Source of the DNA: Zygnema cylindricum
Taxonomy: Eukaryota > Streptophyta > Zygnematophyceae > Zygnematales > Zygnemataceae
Direction of reading: 5' to 3'
Length of the DNA stretch: 58,193 nucleotides
Assembly (NCBI GenBank): GCA_037447655.1
Contig: JBBHKE010001685.1
Span: 108,008 to 166,200 of the forward strand
Shown: one piece after another, positions 25,036 to 36,091 of the stretch
Position numbering within the stretch: the stretch's first letter is position 1
How the letters are laid out: every line of letters starts with the position of its first letter
Program-made: the position numbers and the translations under genes
Notes under the pieces: generated by a model
Database searches by the model: none
Told to the model about the DNA's origin: nothing
What the model saw: the letters and a program-made list of their open reading frames with translations, nothing else

Positions 25036-26158
25036 GCTTGCATACAATCAGAAGTGTGTCTTGAAAGTTTGGATTGGAGTGTTACGTCAACCTTATCCAG
25101 AATTAATTTTTGAACGCATGTCCGTAATTCAAAGGCTCTTAAGACTAAATAAGTATATGTGCTCTTTGTAGATGTAGGAAAAACAATTGACAACATGTTT
25201 GACTGTTTCTAGATGATTCAGAGTTTGGTTTTTAAAAAACCATACAAAACCAATAATATTACAACAATAGTTCATTTGCACTTTTGAAAACCCTTGCAAA
25301 CTCATTGTTAGTCGGCGCTTTTCCATACATCCCTTTAATAGCATTCTACCATAACTAGGTGCTAACTATTAGAGCCAGTAGATTTTTTTGTGTAAAAATA
25401 ATTGGTAACAGTCTGTTGTCAACCCGCACAAAAAACATACTATGCAGATATTCTGCATACAGCACGCACGTTGGGTAGAGAAAAAACGTTCCCAATTTTT
25501 GTCACATTCTATGCTTATTGTTAGATTAAAATTACACGCCACACGGTTATAAAGAAAGATGGGCTAAAATGTCCATTTAATGTCTTCAATATTTCCAATT
25601 ATTCTACGAATTACCTTTTTCGTTAGGACACTATACACATTACGCATCAGATGTCAAAGAAAAAGAGTCCATCTGACAACTTCAAGACCATAGAATACAT
25701 ATCCTTCACGCCTTGTTTTGACTATTGGAATATTACAGATTCCTAAACAGGTACCTTAATGCCAAAACGCGTTGAACCATCCTGACATGTTTAAAACCTA
25801 CACAGTCCTTCATGTGGGCTATTATACCTGTTCATTTCCTTTACCTACTGAGATAGATACCATAGTGCGTTTTCGGTTACGGAGAAGAAAAACATCATCA
25901 CCAGATCTCTCATTGTTTGCGTTACATATATAAACTCTTTACCCGCTTTTTGATATTTTTCATATTAACTAAATACAAAGAGCAACACTCTTTCATAATA
26001 ATTATATATACAATATCAAACGTGCGGATATAGAACATACATTTTATTTTTTTTCTACATAAAATCTGAGTTCAAATCCAATCCAAAAAGCTCTGGAACC
26101 TTCCCAAATGCGATTCATTATCGCCATTTCCTTTTCTTAGTCGCATTGAATACAACAT
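25036..26158. other. Convergent intergenic region, no gene seen
   Basis: AT-rich spacer between the 3' ends of TADA (+) and FES1 (-). It must contain both 3' UTRs and polyadenylation sites, which cannot be placed by eye. No coding region or clear repeat is visible. Confidence 0.6.
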
Positions 26159-29100
26159 TTACGAACCTCTCGTATTATTATTACCTATTGAAGACAAAGA
26201 AGGAGAAGGTGAAGGAGAAGGACCACCGAGCAAAAGCACGGGAGTTTGAGCTTGTGATTCCGTACTACTAATAATTCTCCCTCTTCCTTCTCCCACGACA
26301 TTTGATGTGCTTCTCTCCCTCCCTTCACGACTCTCTAACAACTCACTTTCTATCCCTCCACTACTCCCCTTTTTGACCGATCCACTCCCAAAACACCGAT
26401 CCCAAAGTTCGTCTAAAAGACTTCTTTCCTCGATCAACGTTTCCATGTCTTGACCCTCGAGTGTTTGTAAATCGTCTAGCCTTTTCCTCAATATTTCTTT
26501 AAAAGATTTCCCACTATCATTATCATTATTGTTTCCTTCTTCCTTTGGACGAACCAACTCCTCTACCTCTTTTGGCCCTTGAATCGCTATTTCGATAAGA
26601 GCTTGTAACGCCGCGTGACGAACATCCGAATCCGAATCTGAAATAAGAGAAGTTAAGAGAGAACCGTATCCCGTCTCGAGAGCCTTTTTTCGATCCGAAG
26701 GATTTTCTTGCATGAGATATTGCAAAACATACAAAGCTTTCCTGAACCAAAGGAAAAAGAGAAGAAGAAGTCACACGATGAGCACTAAAATTAGAGAGAT
26801 AACCGAGAAAATTAAGGAAATAGAGAAAATCAATACTCCTGCCAAAATAAATAATTGTACTTTACGCCAATAGTGCAAATGTCGTGAATTAAAGCATTAG
26901 AGATAGCAAAAGAAAATGCAAGACATTCACAGTCATGAGAAAGAACCCATCGAAATCGAAAACGAAATAAAAAACGATACATATCGTAACATCGGTATAT
27001 GGTAATATACAGAAGTTCAAATCAGACAAATATTGTAATCAACATAAACACAAACTATCGCTGATAATTCAACAGATATTTTTCCTAAAGGTATTCCATA
27101 TTTACGAAATGTACGAAATTTGCAATGTGTACGTACTGCAAAGTGTACAGACTGTATGAATTGTACAGATTTTACCTCCATATCGTTGGTGTTACGATAT
27201 CAATATCACAATATCTCAATTATCAGTCGTTCAACATATCGCATTGATACACCAATTATCAAGACCACTAAAGATACTCAATTATCATCAAACTCGTTCA
27301 ACATGAAGCATTAACAGAACTCCTTGAGAAATAATGTCGAATTAACATGCATTATATTATCAAACTCAGTACACTAATGTTAAGAATTACCAAGGACAAT
27401 CGACATAGTAAAAGAAAATCCTGCCCGGGACACAATCTACTCTCACTAGACTAATAATATCTTCCATGACAGAGAGCTTTGATTATTTGCCAGCGTAATT
27501 TCTAAAACAGAAGGAAATTACAAGATTAGGCTATATCCTGTTTATGCTGACTGCAGGTCAACATGTAATCCTAAATAAGATTCCAAATTCGTTCCTTTTC
27601 AGGAATTCATAAATTCAAACACTATCTAGACTTGCAAGACCTATGGCATCGTGGTATACAGCCCATGGCTATTATAGAGAAAACCACTCTAATTCAAGTG
27701 AACACTTTTCGGCCCGAAATCATAAACCCATGTTGAAACACTATTTAGTATTATGGCCAGTAATATGCCACGTGCCAGGTTGAATTTTCGCTTAGTTAAT
27801 TCTAATAAAGTCTTATTGCTAATAATTCACACACTCTAGTAACCATGGGCGAGTGTAGCATGACAGAGACCTGGAGGCCCCTTAAAGGTCTCTCAAACTC
27901 TAAAAGTTTTAAACCGTAAAAGTAAAGAGTTCCCATGCAAGATAAAAGCATAAAAGCTAAAAGTTCCCATACAAGGATCAATGTCATACAATGTTAGTTT
28001 GATTAACCTCAAATGTGGTAGACAGTGCCCCATTCATACATTTACAAATGTGATCTCCCAATACTGGCACTTGTTAATGTGTTCACACGATTTTCAGACC
28101 ATTCTAAAATGAAATATGGGGCAAAAAATACTTGAACTCACCTCTGGAATCGTGGCTCATCACTTTTTAAAGCTTCTTTTAATGCTGAAAAACCGCCAGC
28201 TTTCCTGAATTCATCAACTCCAGGCTTGTTATGCCTGATAAGAGCTGTCCATCCAAAGCAAAAGCAAACCAGACATATATTTTGACATATATGTTAGCAA
28301 TATGTTACATGCTATAAAGCCACACATAATAACTGTGAGAAAATGAGCATAAATGATGGTAAATGAGGAGGAAAAAACCGTCAACACCTATCAGCATTAA
28401 GGAATGTATATTGCGGAATGTATTTTATTGCTATTAAGTCTCTTTTAGGTTAAGCAACTTGGACGATTCGAACCGCTTACCAAATTAGCATTAAAAAAAA
28501 AATAGCATTATTAAAGCTATTTTATGTTTAGGGGCTCAAAAAAAAAATCGGCACTGAAATAATGTTATTAAAATTATTAGTTTCCAACTTCACGATGAGC
28601 TGAACTACATTTAATACCAATAATAATACAAACCAGGAGGCAGGTGTTAAAAATCTCGATTAAAAGAATAAATTAAAACTAGTTCGTAAAATCTAAACCT
28701 TAACAAAAACTGTACAGAGTAAAGGAATCAAACAGAGCGTATATAAACGGATTATGAAACAAAAATTGGTATACATACGAGCTAAAAGCAAATCAGCAGC
28801 TTGACTGTTCCCCAAGTGACATAAAGATGTCGTACAAGTCATAGTAACTCCAAAACTATAATCCTTACACATTTTCAATTGCTGGTCACAAACTGGCCAA
28901 AAGCACAATCATGTCCCGATTCTGTAACAAGTGAACAAATTACCATTTTTTCATACGAATCAATTTCTATGCCAAATTCAATACAGAGTTTCCTGCGACA
29001 TTTTGACTTTCCGGACATTTTTCAGTTTTGTGAGATTTTCAAAACATTGATTTCCATGACTTACAAGAAATTGCTCCCAATGCTTTTGTTCGAACTTTGA

Positions 29101-31893
29101 TATCTGGACCAGAAATGAAGTTTTCGAGGAGTAGAGGGAGACCTCCGACCTCCATTACATTTTGTTGGGCTTTTGAGTTATTTTGAACGACTGTCGTTAC
29201 CACATCTGCGGCTCTCCATCTTAAAGAAGAATGGCGACTCTTCAGAAAGGCAAGAAGAGGAACTAAACCACCAATGGCCTTTAAATCTACAGGAGACAAA
29301 TAAAATTAAAATGGAGTTATTGTTCGTTATAAATTACTAATTATAATCGTGATCAATAGAAAACATATCGTTCTTTTAACATATTATTATTTAACAATTT
29401 TATTGTTAAAACAAATAATAATTATTATAAATGCTTGATTATGATCACATTAGTATTAAAAATAATAATATTGTTATCAGATAGACAGATAAAGACCCAG
29501 TCCAATGTATCTTTTGTCATATCCAGCATTTGGGCAGGCATAAAAATCAACACCAGGCGAAATTGTATTTAACCTTATGCTAGTTCCGCATTTCATTTAA
29601 TAAAACGAGAACTAGAAACATACAATATAACCTCGTTTTTCACAATTTAAAACTACAACTGTATCATAAGTTTGTCATCAAAAGGCAACTTAAAACTAGA
29701 AAGTCCTGCATTTAAGAGAATGTCCACCAAGATGTAAAACTTGGTTTATTCCTAACACGATGGATTTCACATAAGATCATAATAGACTAAAAAACTGTAT
29801 TTTTTTATACAATTCCATGCTGCTAATTTTAAGCTTTCCGTAAGGAGGCGGGGGAGAAAAAAATGTTACCGCCCCAAAAAAGATCACATATTCAAAGAAG
29901 CACAAAACTCACAAATTCAGAAAAAGACAAAACTTATATGGGAGGATAGGAACTCTTACCGTTTGCCATATCAATCGATTCGACATGCTCTTGTAACTCC
30001 TCCAATAAACCTGTCAACTCAAAGAAGGAAAATCAGCTCACAATAACAGCCTCAACTGTCCTTCATGTACTATTATTTTAGTTTCCATAGACAATTTAGA
30101 AATTGGTATTTCAAATATATGTCATAATTTTCAATGTTGTAGGCCTGGATTCTCCTTAGTTGTGTTCGAGGGCATAAACTACCAGCTCAAAAGTGTGTAA
30201 AAAAATAAAAAACATCCATATGCTAATGAATATATCAACTAATTATGACTAATAAAAACCTGTTTCTTGAGGCACACAAAAGTTATGACCAGTGCCTAAC
30301 AGGAAAACATAGCCGTGTATGAGGTGCTGCAAATGAAAATGAAGGTTCATATTGGAAGAAGATATTATTGCATAACTCGCAATGAGTATATCATTTGGGT
30401 ACAAAACATGATTGAGGAGAAACGTCTTTTACGACCATTAAAGGCTAAAGATGACCATTTTTACGAACTATAAGCAAGAGATATTGAGATGCAAACACAA
30501 GAATGTGTCATCAACTCGATTTCTGAACTGAAAGTAAGATTGTTCCTCTCTAAGAACAATCAAGTACTAATATGACAACTGAAAAATAATTACAATCATG
30601 TTCCTATTCGAAAGTTTCAAGGCAAATAAAACTAGGTAGTTATAGGAGCTCTCTTGACTTTCAGAACTTTTCATGTGGCGTCGAAATTTCAAAATTGATG
30701 CAGTTAGGTTTATATTTCTAAGTTTTCCCCATACATAATCCTCAAATTGATATATTTTACAGTGTGTCAATTCTTTTAAATAGAAAGGACTTCAGCAGTG
30801 AAGTCACTCACTTCAATATAAGAACCACGCAATCCCATATCCACGGAACTCAAATGCCATTAAAGAGCAATAATCATATCAATAATAGTTCTCAGCATTC
30901 GTAGAAATTAAACACTCACGCTTATAAATCTAAACAGTAAGTAGCCATCATGCACTTCACAATTCTGCATGCTTTCTAAAAATCTTATCTTCAAGATCTT
31001 CGACAGTTAAAAAATTCTTACCTTCAAGCTTTTCGACAATAAAAAAACCTACCTTCAAGCTCTTCGACAGTTACACCGGACTCTTCTAATTGCCGTTCAC
31101 TCAGTTGCATCACTGTCGCAATTTGCTTCATGCGCTGAATTATATTCAATTGACTCGACATCACCGCCTCCGAAAACCACTTCCTCTCTTCTTCACTGCA
31201 TTCATACAGTATAACAAAGTCAACCAATTTATTCATTATGTTTAACAGGACTGCATAGTCTTAAAAGACTTCCTCTCTTCTTAAAACAGTCATATAACAC
31301 AACAACTTCTTTATGTTCAACAGGACCGCATACACTAAAACATGGAAAACATCTCTTCAACATGACATTACTGCTCAGTAATCCTATATATATATATATA
31401 TTTTTTTTCTTTTTGTCTCAGCCTCAAAGGCAACACATGCCAATACATTAGCACCAAACCCGTCTAAGTTCCATAACTTAGACGGAGACATTAGCCTTTA
31501 TCAGATTGTTGCAGTAATTACAGCAGAAACTACACTAATTATGAACGAATCACATTGGCACTAGATCTCGCGGAAGAAAAACAGTAAAAAATTAGAAATA
31601 AAGGTCACGAGGCATTTCATAAAATAAAATATTTCAAATAATAAAATATTTCAAATGTCATCCCACCGTATTTAACAAGTGTTTTTCTTACGCCAAAAGT
31701 GCGGCAAAATGATAAAACTAACAAGTAGTAAGAGACCGAAGTCAGTGCGGATAAATGACTTTTAAATTCAAACTAAATAACTAAATAGCAATTTGAGCTT
31801 ATTATTAAACCTAATTTGACGAGTTGGTCCCGTGCCATCAGATTGCGAGAGACTCCATTTAAGAATAGCCTCCCAATTCGAGGGTGTCTCCAT
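26159..31893 (-). CDS. FES1: Fes1/HspBP1-type Hsp70 nucleotide exchange factor
   Basis: Six exons: 31893-31811, 31195-31053, 30010-29960, 29286-29065, 28244-28142 and 26741-26159. Phases agree and give about 394 aa. The N-terminus (NWEAILKWSLSQSDG, then SEEERKWFSEA) is the hallmark Fes1 domain, and ELQEHVESIDMAND leads into armadillo repeats (IGGLVPLLAFL, RWRAADVVTTVVQNN, VRTKALGAISSLIRHNKPG, RFQRKALYVLQYLMQE, VRHAALQALIEIA). In the family this fold binds the Hsp70 ATPase domain and promotes ADP release in the cytosol, aiding heat tolerance. The last ~130 residues are a low-complexity Ser/Gly-rich tail with no known motif. It is convergent with TADA and divergent from PDK1. The exon 2 donor lies in a tandem triplication. 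Confidence 0.9.
30985..31077 (-). repeat. Tandem triplication of the FES1 exon 2 donor junction
   Basis: Three ~31-33 bp copies, on the coding strand of the form AC/ATTGTCGAA.A.CTTGAAG followed by GTAGGTTT (genuine, exon end 31053), GTAAGAATT (second) and ATAAGATTT (third). The second copy has a stronger donor than the first, but using it would add an in-frame stop. The third has lost GT. Confidence 0.9.
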
Positions 31894-32409
31894 GTTTACG
31901 ACAAAGTTAAGAAAATAAACTACAAATACAGACAAACAATTGTAATCTCTCTTCCCGAAATCTTAGAAATATGGCAGGAAAAGCTGCACCAAAAAGGGCT
32001 GCTTGTTTACTTCTTCCAAGTACAAATTCAAAAAAGACTTTTTAAATCCGTGTCTAGTATTTCACTAAAAGTTTTCTTGATAATACAGTGGACTGCTCGA
32101 GAGTATTATGATTTCCTGAAAAGATTTACCAAAAAAAATGAACTGCCAAGCTTAAGTAGAGATATTCTTACTCCAGAATTACCAGATGGAAGCTGCTAGT
32201 ATTTCTTGGCGTCTGAATACTTGAGACACTCCTCCAAGCTTCTAGAAGCCTAAAGTTTTCTTAGGGTGACCGTCCATGCGGAGTAAAATCGTCACCTAAG
32301 TTACTATCTTAGGGCAGTACCACATGCACCGAACAACGTATAAATTGCTTTGCTGCACACGTGCGAAACGGCTAAAACTTATGTGGGGCGTATACACGTT
32401 AAGCATGAC
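31894..32409. other. FES1 upstream region, no gene seen
   Basis: AT-rich at first, then GC-richer relic-like DNA. It probably holds the FES1 5' UTR and promoter, but no motif could be assigned. Confidence 0.5.
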
Positions 32410-33152
32410 AGGGTAGTCTCCATGTACTTGTAATTTAGCGAACTTCCTTTGTTTCTTAACGTAGATCCGGCGGACCCGGATTTCAGGTGTCCGTATGTGT
32501 AACAACGAAATTGTTACTTTTAATGGTGTGACGATTGTATACGTCGACAATGCGCTTGACGGCCGTCAGCGTCTACAATCTGTGATGACGCACGTTATTT
32601 TTTGTAACTGCTTGTGACGTCGCATGTTTTGCCGTGACATTGTAGACGTACCGCCGTCCAGCCTGTGCCGTTTCATGGATGAAGAAGATTCTCTTTGCCT
32701 TTGCGTCTCCTGTCCGGTCGACGTCAAATGGCATCGGAATCTTGAAACCCCTACGAAAAAAATACGTACTGGACGAAAACGGACAAAACAAAACAAATTG
32801 TGTACTTTTACTCGTCGTATTGAACGCAAACGGACAAAACATAGCTAATCGTGTACTTTTCGTCGTCGCTTCAATTCGTTTAATTTTTTTTTAAACAAAT
32901 TGACACGTGCAAATATGTTTTTTTATTTGTTTAGCAAAAATACTTTGTTTCTAAAAACATCGTCCGTCTATTATAAAATAAAGGTTGAAGGTGACGTTTC
33001 TTGTCGTAGCCCTGGGTCGAAAAACACAAGACGACAACATATAGTACATTGTAACATAGTTCAAAAGTAGGCGTTTTATGGTAGGCCTTTGGTAGGCGCA
33101 AGTTGTGTTATGGGCTTTTCATGTGATCTTCTTAGATCGCTACTTTGATCGC

Positions 33153-33640
33153 TACACCGCGAATCGTAATTAGAGTAATGAAAAAATTAGAGTACAAAAA
33201 CTAAAAAAAAAAAATTAGAGTAATTAACGCTAATTTATGTGATAGAGCTGTTTCAACTATGAAGTTTACTCTAATTTATTTAAGTACTCTAATTTGGCAC
33301 GCTAATATCCTCTACTGTAAATAAGGTATTCGTACAGAATTTGGCAAAACGTACAGTTTGCACTACGCGGTTTGTTAAAACGCAGTTACATGATAACGGC
33401 CTGTATTAAATCAATATTTGTACTTTTTTACTTAATAAAGTACAATTTTGCACGGTCGGAGGTCGTCCGTACTCCACACTATTTAAAACGAACCTATATT
33501 AGAATTAAAAACGCTAATTAAACTTTACCTTAAATAGAATAATGAAAAAATTAGAATCATTTACTCTATTTCATGTGATAGAGTCAAAATTTCGAGCGAC
33601 CGAATTAGAGTAATTTACTCTATTTACGATTCGCGGTGTA
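33153..33640. mobile_element. Family A TIR element (nested)
   Basis: TACACCGCGAATCGTAATTA at the left and ACGATTCGCGGTGTA at the right are matching terminal inverted repeats 488 bp apart. Internal AATTAGAGTAAT motifs recur near both ends. Confidence 0.8.
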
Positions 33641-33642
33641 CT

Positions 33643-33742
33643 GTACTTTGATCAGCGACCTTCCGATGACGTTTATTTCTCTATCGAACGATGTACTTTG
33701 ATCAGCGACCTTCCGATGACGTTTATTTCTCTATCGAACGAT
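33643..33742 (+). repeat. Two tandem 50-bp copies
   Basis: A 50-base unit starting GTACTTTGATCAGCGACC is present twice in a row (33643-33692 and 33693-33742) without differences, immediately beside the nested family A element. Confidence 0.92.
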
Positions 33743-34025
33743 GTGCAACTCAACCCTGTTACTTTTCTTTTTCGTTTTGCGACCAATACAATATGGGTCT
33801 TAACGTCATATTGTATGTTTTTCGTACAATAGGCATAATTGTATGGGCCTACTTTCACCTACTTTTGAACTATGCATTGTAACTTTGTAAGCTCGACGAT
33901 GACGCAAAATATACTTTCTCCTTTTTTCGTTTTTATGTACGGTTGAAACTTACGCGGTACGGCGCTAAGATTTAGAAGAAAACGACAGAAAAAAACCCTT
34001 ACTTTGGCACATGGAGACACACCCT

Positions 34026-35209
34026 GAGTCTGCATTTTCGCCTGTACGAATTGGCTTTGTATCAAGCGTGCAACTGGCCACCTGCGTGAGCTTGGAAAAG
34101 TAAAAGTATTCCACACGTGTTGAAGATACGGTAGAATCTCCGAAAGGTGCACTATTGCGCTTCTACTGGATCCCGTACCTGAAAATTTTTTTTTTTTCAA
34201 TGTTCCCAAATGTTGCTCGAGAAAAGGAGAGCCAAATTTGAAATTTCGACGAAATCTAACGTTTTCGACAAAAAGTAATGTTTCGGCATCGAGTCACAGT
34301 CACTGTACGGACATTGGTGTACTTACGCGTGCGATAGCAGTGTTTTCCACACACGTGCTACTGTACTGTACCGCCATTAGGTCGTCCATGCGTGTTTTCG
34401 CTGCAGTACAGTTACTGTAATTAGGGTTACGAATTTTGCCATCACTGCGGAAGCCTAGTCATCGCCTTTTCGCGTTGTTCACGACTCTATTTTTTTCCTT
34501 TCCAAAAAATTACGGCGGAGCCGTTTCCTGTCGTCATTTGCTGACAAGTGGGCGTGTGTGTACAAGATTTTATGTCAGAGGATGTAAGGTACAAGTGTAC
34601 CGTGCTATGTATCTTGTATCTGTACAAATATTCTGTCATAGAAGAATGCCGCCTAGGAAGTTGCCGTCCGTCATCCAAATGGTACACGCCGATTCGCTCA
34701 ATTTGTTTCCTCGACGCAACTGCAGATCAAAACATGGACGTTCGTAAAAAATGCCCGCAGCTTTTAAACTAAACGACAAATATCGAAAAAATGTCTACAG
34801 TAATGTAGCTCCAAAAAGACAAAAACAGAAACACCAATACGGAAACCTAATTTAGAATTGAGAACGTAAAGTGCGAAACTTTGAACTTCTGTGTTTCAAA
34901 ACGTCCGAAACAAAAACGTGCGGATTCCGCACGTTTGGATGCAGTTTGACATTCATACGAATTGTCGGCCATTCTCAAACACAATCATCAACGGTTTGAT
35001 TAAACTGCCACGGCCACCTGGGAGAAGGGCATAGTTGTCACAACTCGCACTTTATGTAATAAAGTTTTCTTTCAACGATTTTGCTTTTACAATTCTCCGC
35101 CATTTCCGTTCCTCGTTGGAAATTCAGAATCATCTCCATGTCATCATAAGAAATCTACATGGGATCCGCATTCCCTTTGTAACCTCATGAGACACGTGTA
35201 GACAAAGTA
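34026..35209. other. No gene recognised
   Basis: Mixed-composition DNA with scattered GTAC-rich phrases like those in the transposon relics. Short open frames exist but none has a domain, splice context or sensible composition. Confidence 0.5.
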
Positions 35210-35710
35210 CTAATGACGAGCTCCCCTTTCGGCTGACCAATAATCGGCCATACTCTGCAGAATCTTGTTATCGTACACACTTGCATAGCGGTTGGTTAAA
35301 TACCTGTTGAGCAGCACTCTCCGGGCTAATGCAACAAGATTCATTGTCAAAACAAATAAAAATAAATACTTCTCAAAAGTAATTGGATAAGGGTCAACTG
35401 GATTTGAGCGTACTTCATCTAAATAGTCCCTATTTTGTTTTATGTCTCCTAGTTCTTCAGTAGCATCTTCGTTCACCATCAAAACTTTCCTGAACAATAT
35501 ACTGTACCGTACAGTAAAAATTACATAAAAAAACGCATATAAAGTACAGATATATGTACGATATAGATACTTATGTGTACTTTTTATAAGTTTTCCATGA
35601 ATAGCAAATTCCGCCTCTTCTGCTACTGTGATGCTGCCCGAAATGATTTGAAAATTGTGATTCCATGCCTTGGCGAAGTTTTGTAGTAGAGAGCGAAGTA
35701 AAATTTTTAT
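35210..35710 (-). CDS. Unassigned open frame with hydrophobic segments
   Basis: The frame is open for 166 codons, from after a stop at 35713-35711 to the stop at 35210. It has no ATG near its start, so it would need an upstream exon or an internal acceptor. Acceptor-like sites occur at about 35491 (TTGTTCAG) and near 35640 (TTTCGGGCAG). The C-terminal part has a hydrophobic stretch (KYLFLFVLTMNLVALARR) that could span a membrane, preceded by an acidic segment (VNEDATEELGDIKQN). A second hydrophobic stretch lies upstream (YAFFYVIF). Composition looks protein-like, but I do not recognise a family. It could be a small membrane-protein exon, a pseudogene or chance. It lies between FES1 and PDK1. 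Confidence 0.35.
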   Translation of the reverse strand: MKILLRSLLQNFAKAWNHNFQIISGSITVAEEAEFAIHGKLIKSTHKYLYRTYICTLYAFFYVIFTVRYSILFRKVLMVNEDATEELGDIKQNRDYLDEVRSNPVDPYPITFEKYLFLFVLTMNLVALARRVLLNRYLTNRYASVYDNKILQSMADYWSAERGARH

Positions 35711-36091
35711 TTATAAAATTTCTGTAGCTTCCACCTTGCTTGTTTTGATAAACTATTTTATTTAATTTGCATTAGCTCTTACAACGGCTTTCATTATGCG
35801 TTGTACACAATTTTATATAAGTGGTTTTTACCACTAATGAAAAACAACAAGGGAACTTCTTTAGTATGTATACTGTCAAAGCAAAACTAGATAATTGATT
35901 AGTTTTTTATAATTGTCTTATAAGCTTTTGTTTACATGTTAAATTGTATCTCTTGCATATTCTCTTTTATTTCTCTTGCATATTGCTTCGGAAATACCTT
36001 AGTTGCGTTGCAAATAATTTCTTAACAGCTTAATTTTAAATAACAATCTCTCACAGGCTACTTTCAGAATAACTCTTGTTAAGCTGTCAAT
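35711..36091. promoter_or_regulatory. PDK1 upstream region
   Basis: AT-rich 380 bp before the PDK1 start codon. It presumably contains the promoter and 5' UTR. No TATA box or other element could be assigned with confidence. Confidence 0.4.

Larger units (their letters stand above)
32410..34025. mobile_element. Family C TIR transposon carrying a nested family A element
   Basis: Left end GGGTAGTCTCCATGTACTTG and right end TTTGGCACATGGAGACACAC form imperfect inverted termini about 1.6 kb apart. The interior shares GACGATTGTATACGTCGAC-type phrases with the fragment at 6918-7611. A family A element (33153-33640) is nested in it. No transposase is visible. Confidence 0.65.

Noticed and set aside
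24776-25171. 131-codon Glu/Arg-rich frame, with long Pro/Ser/Phe frames on the other strand
   Set aside because: Produced entirely by the GA minisatellite; no splice context or non-repetitive part.
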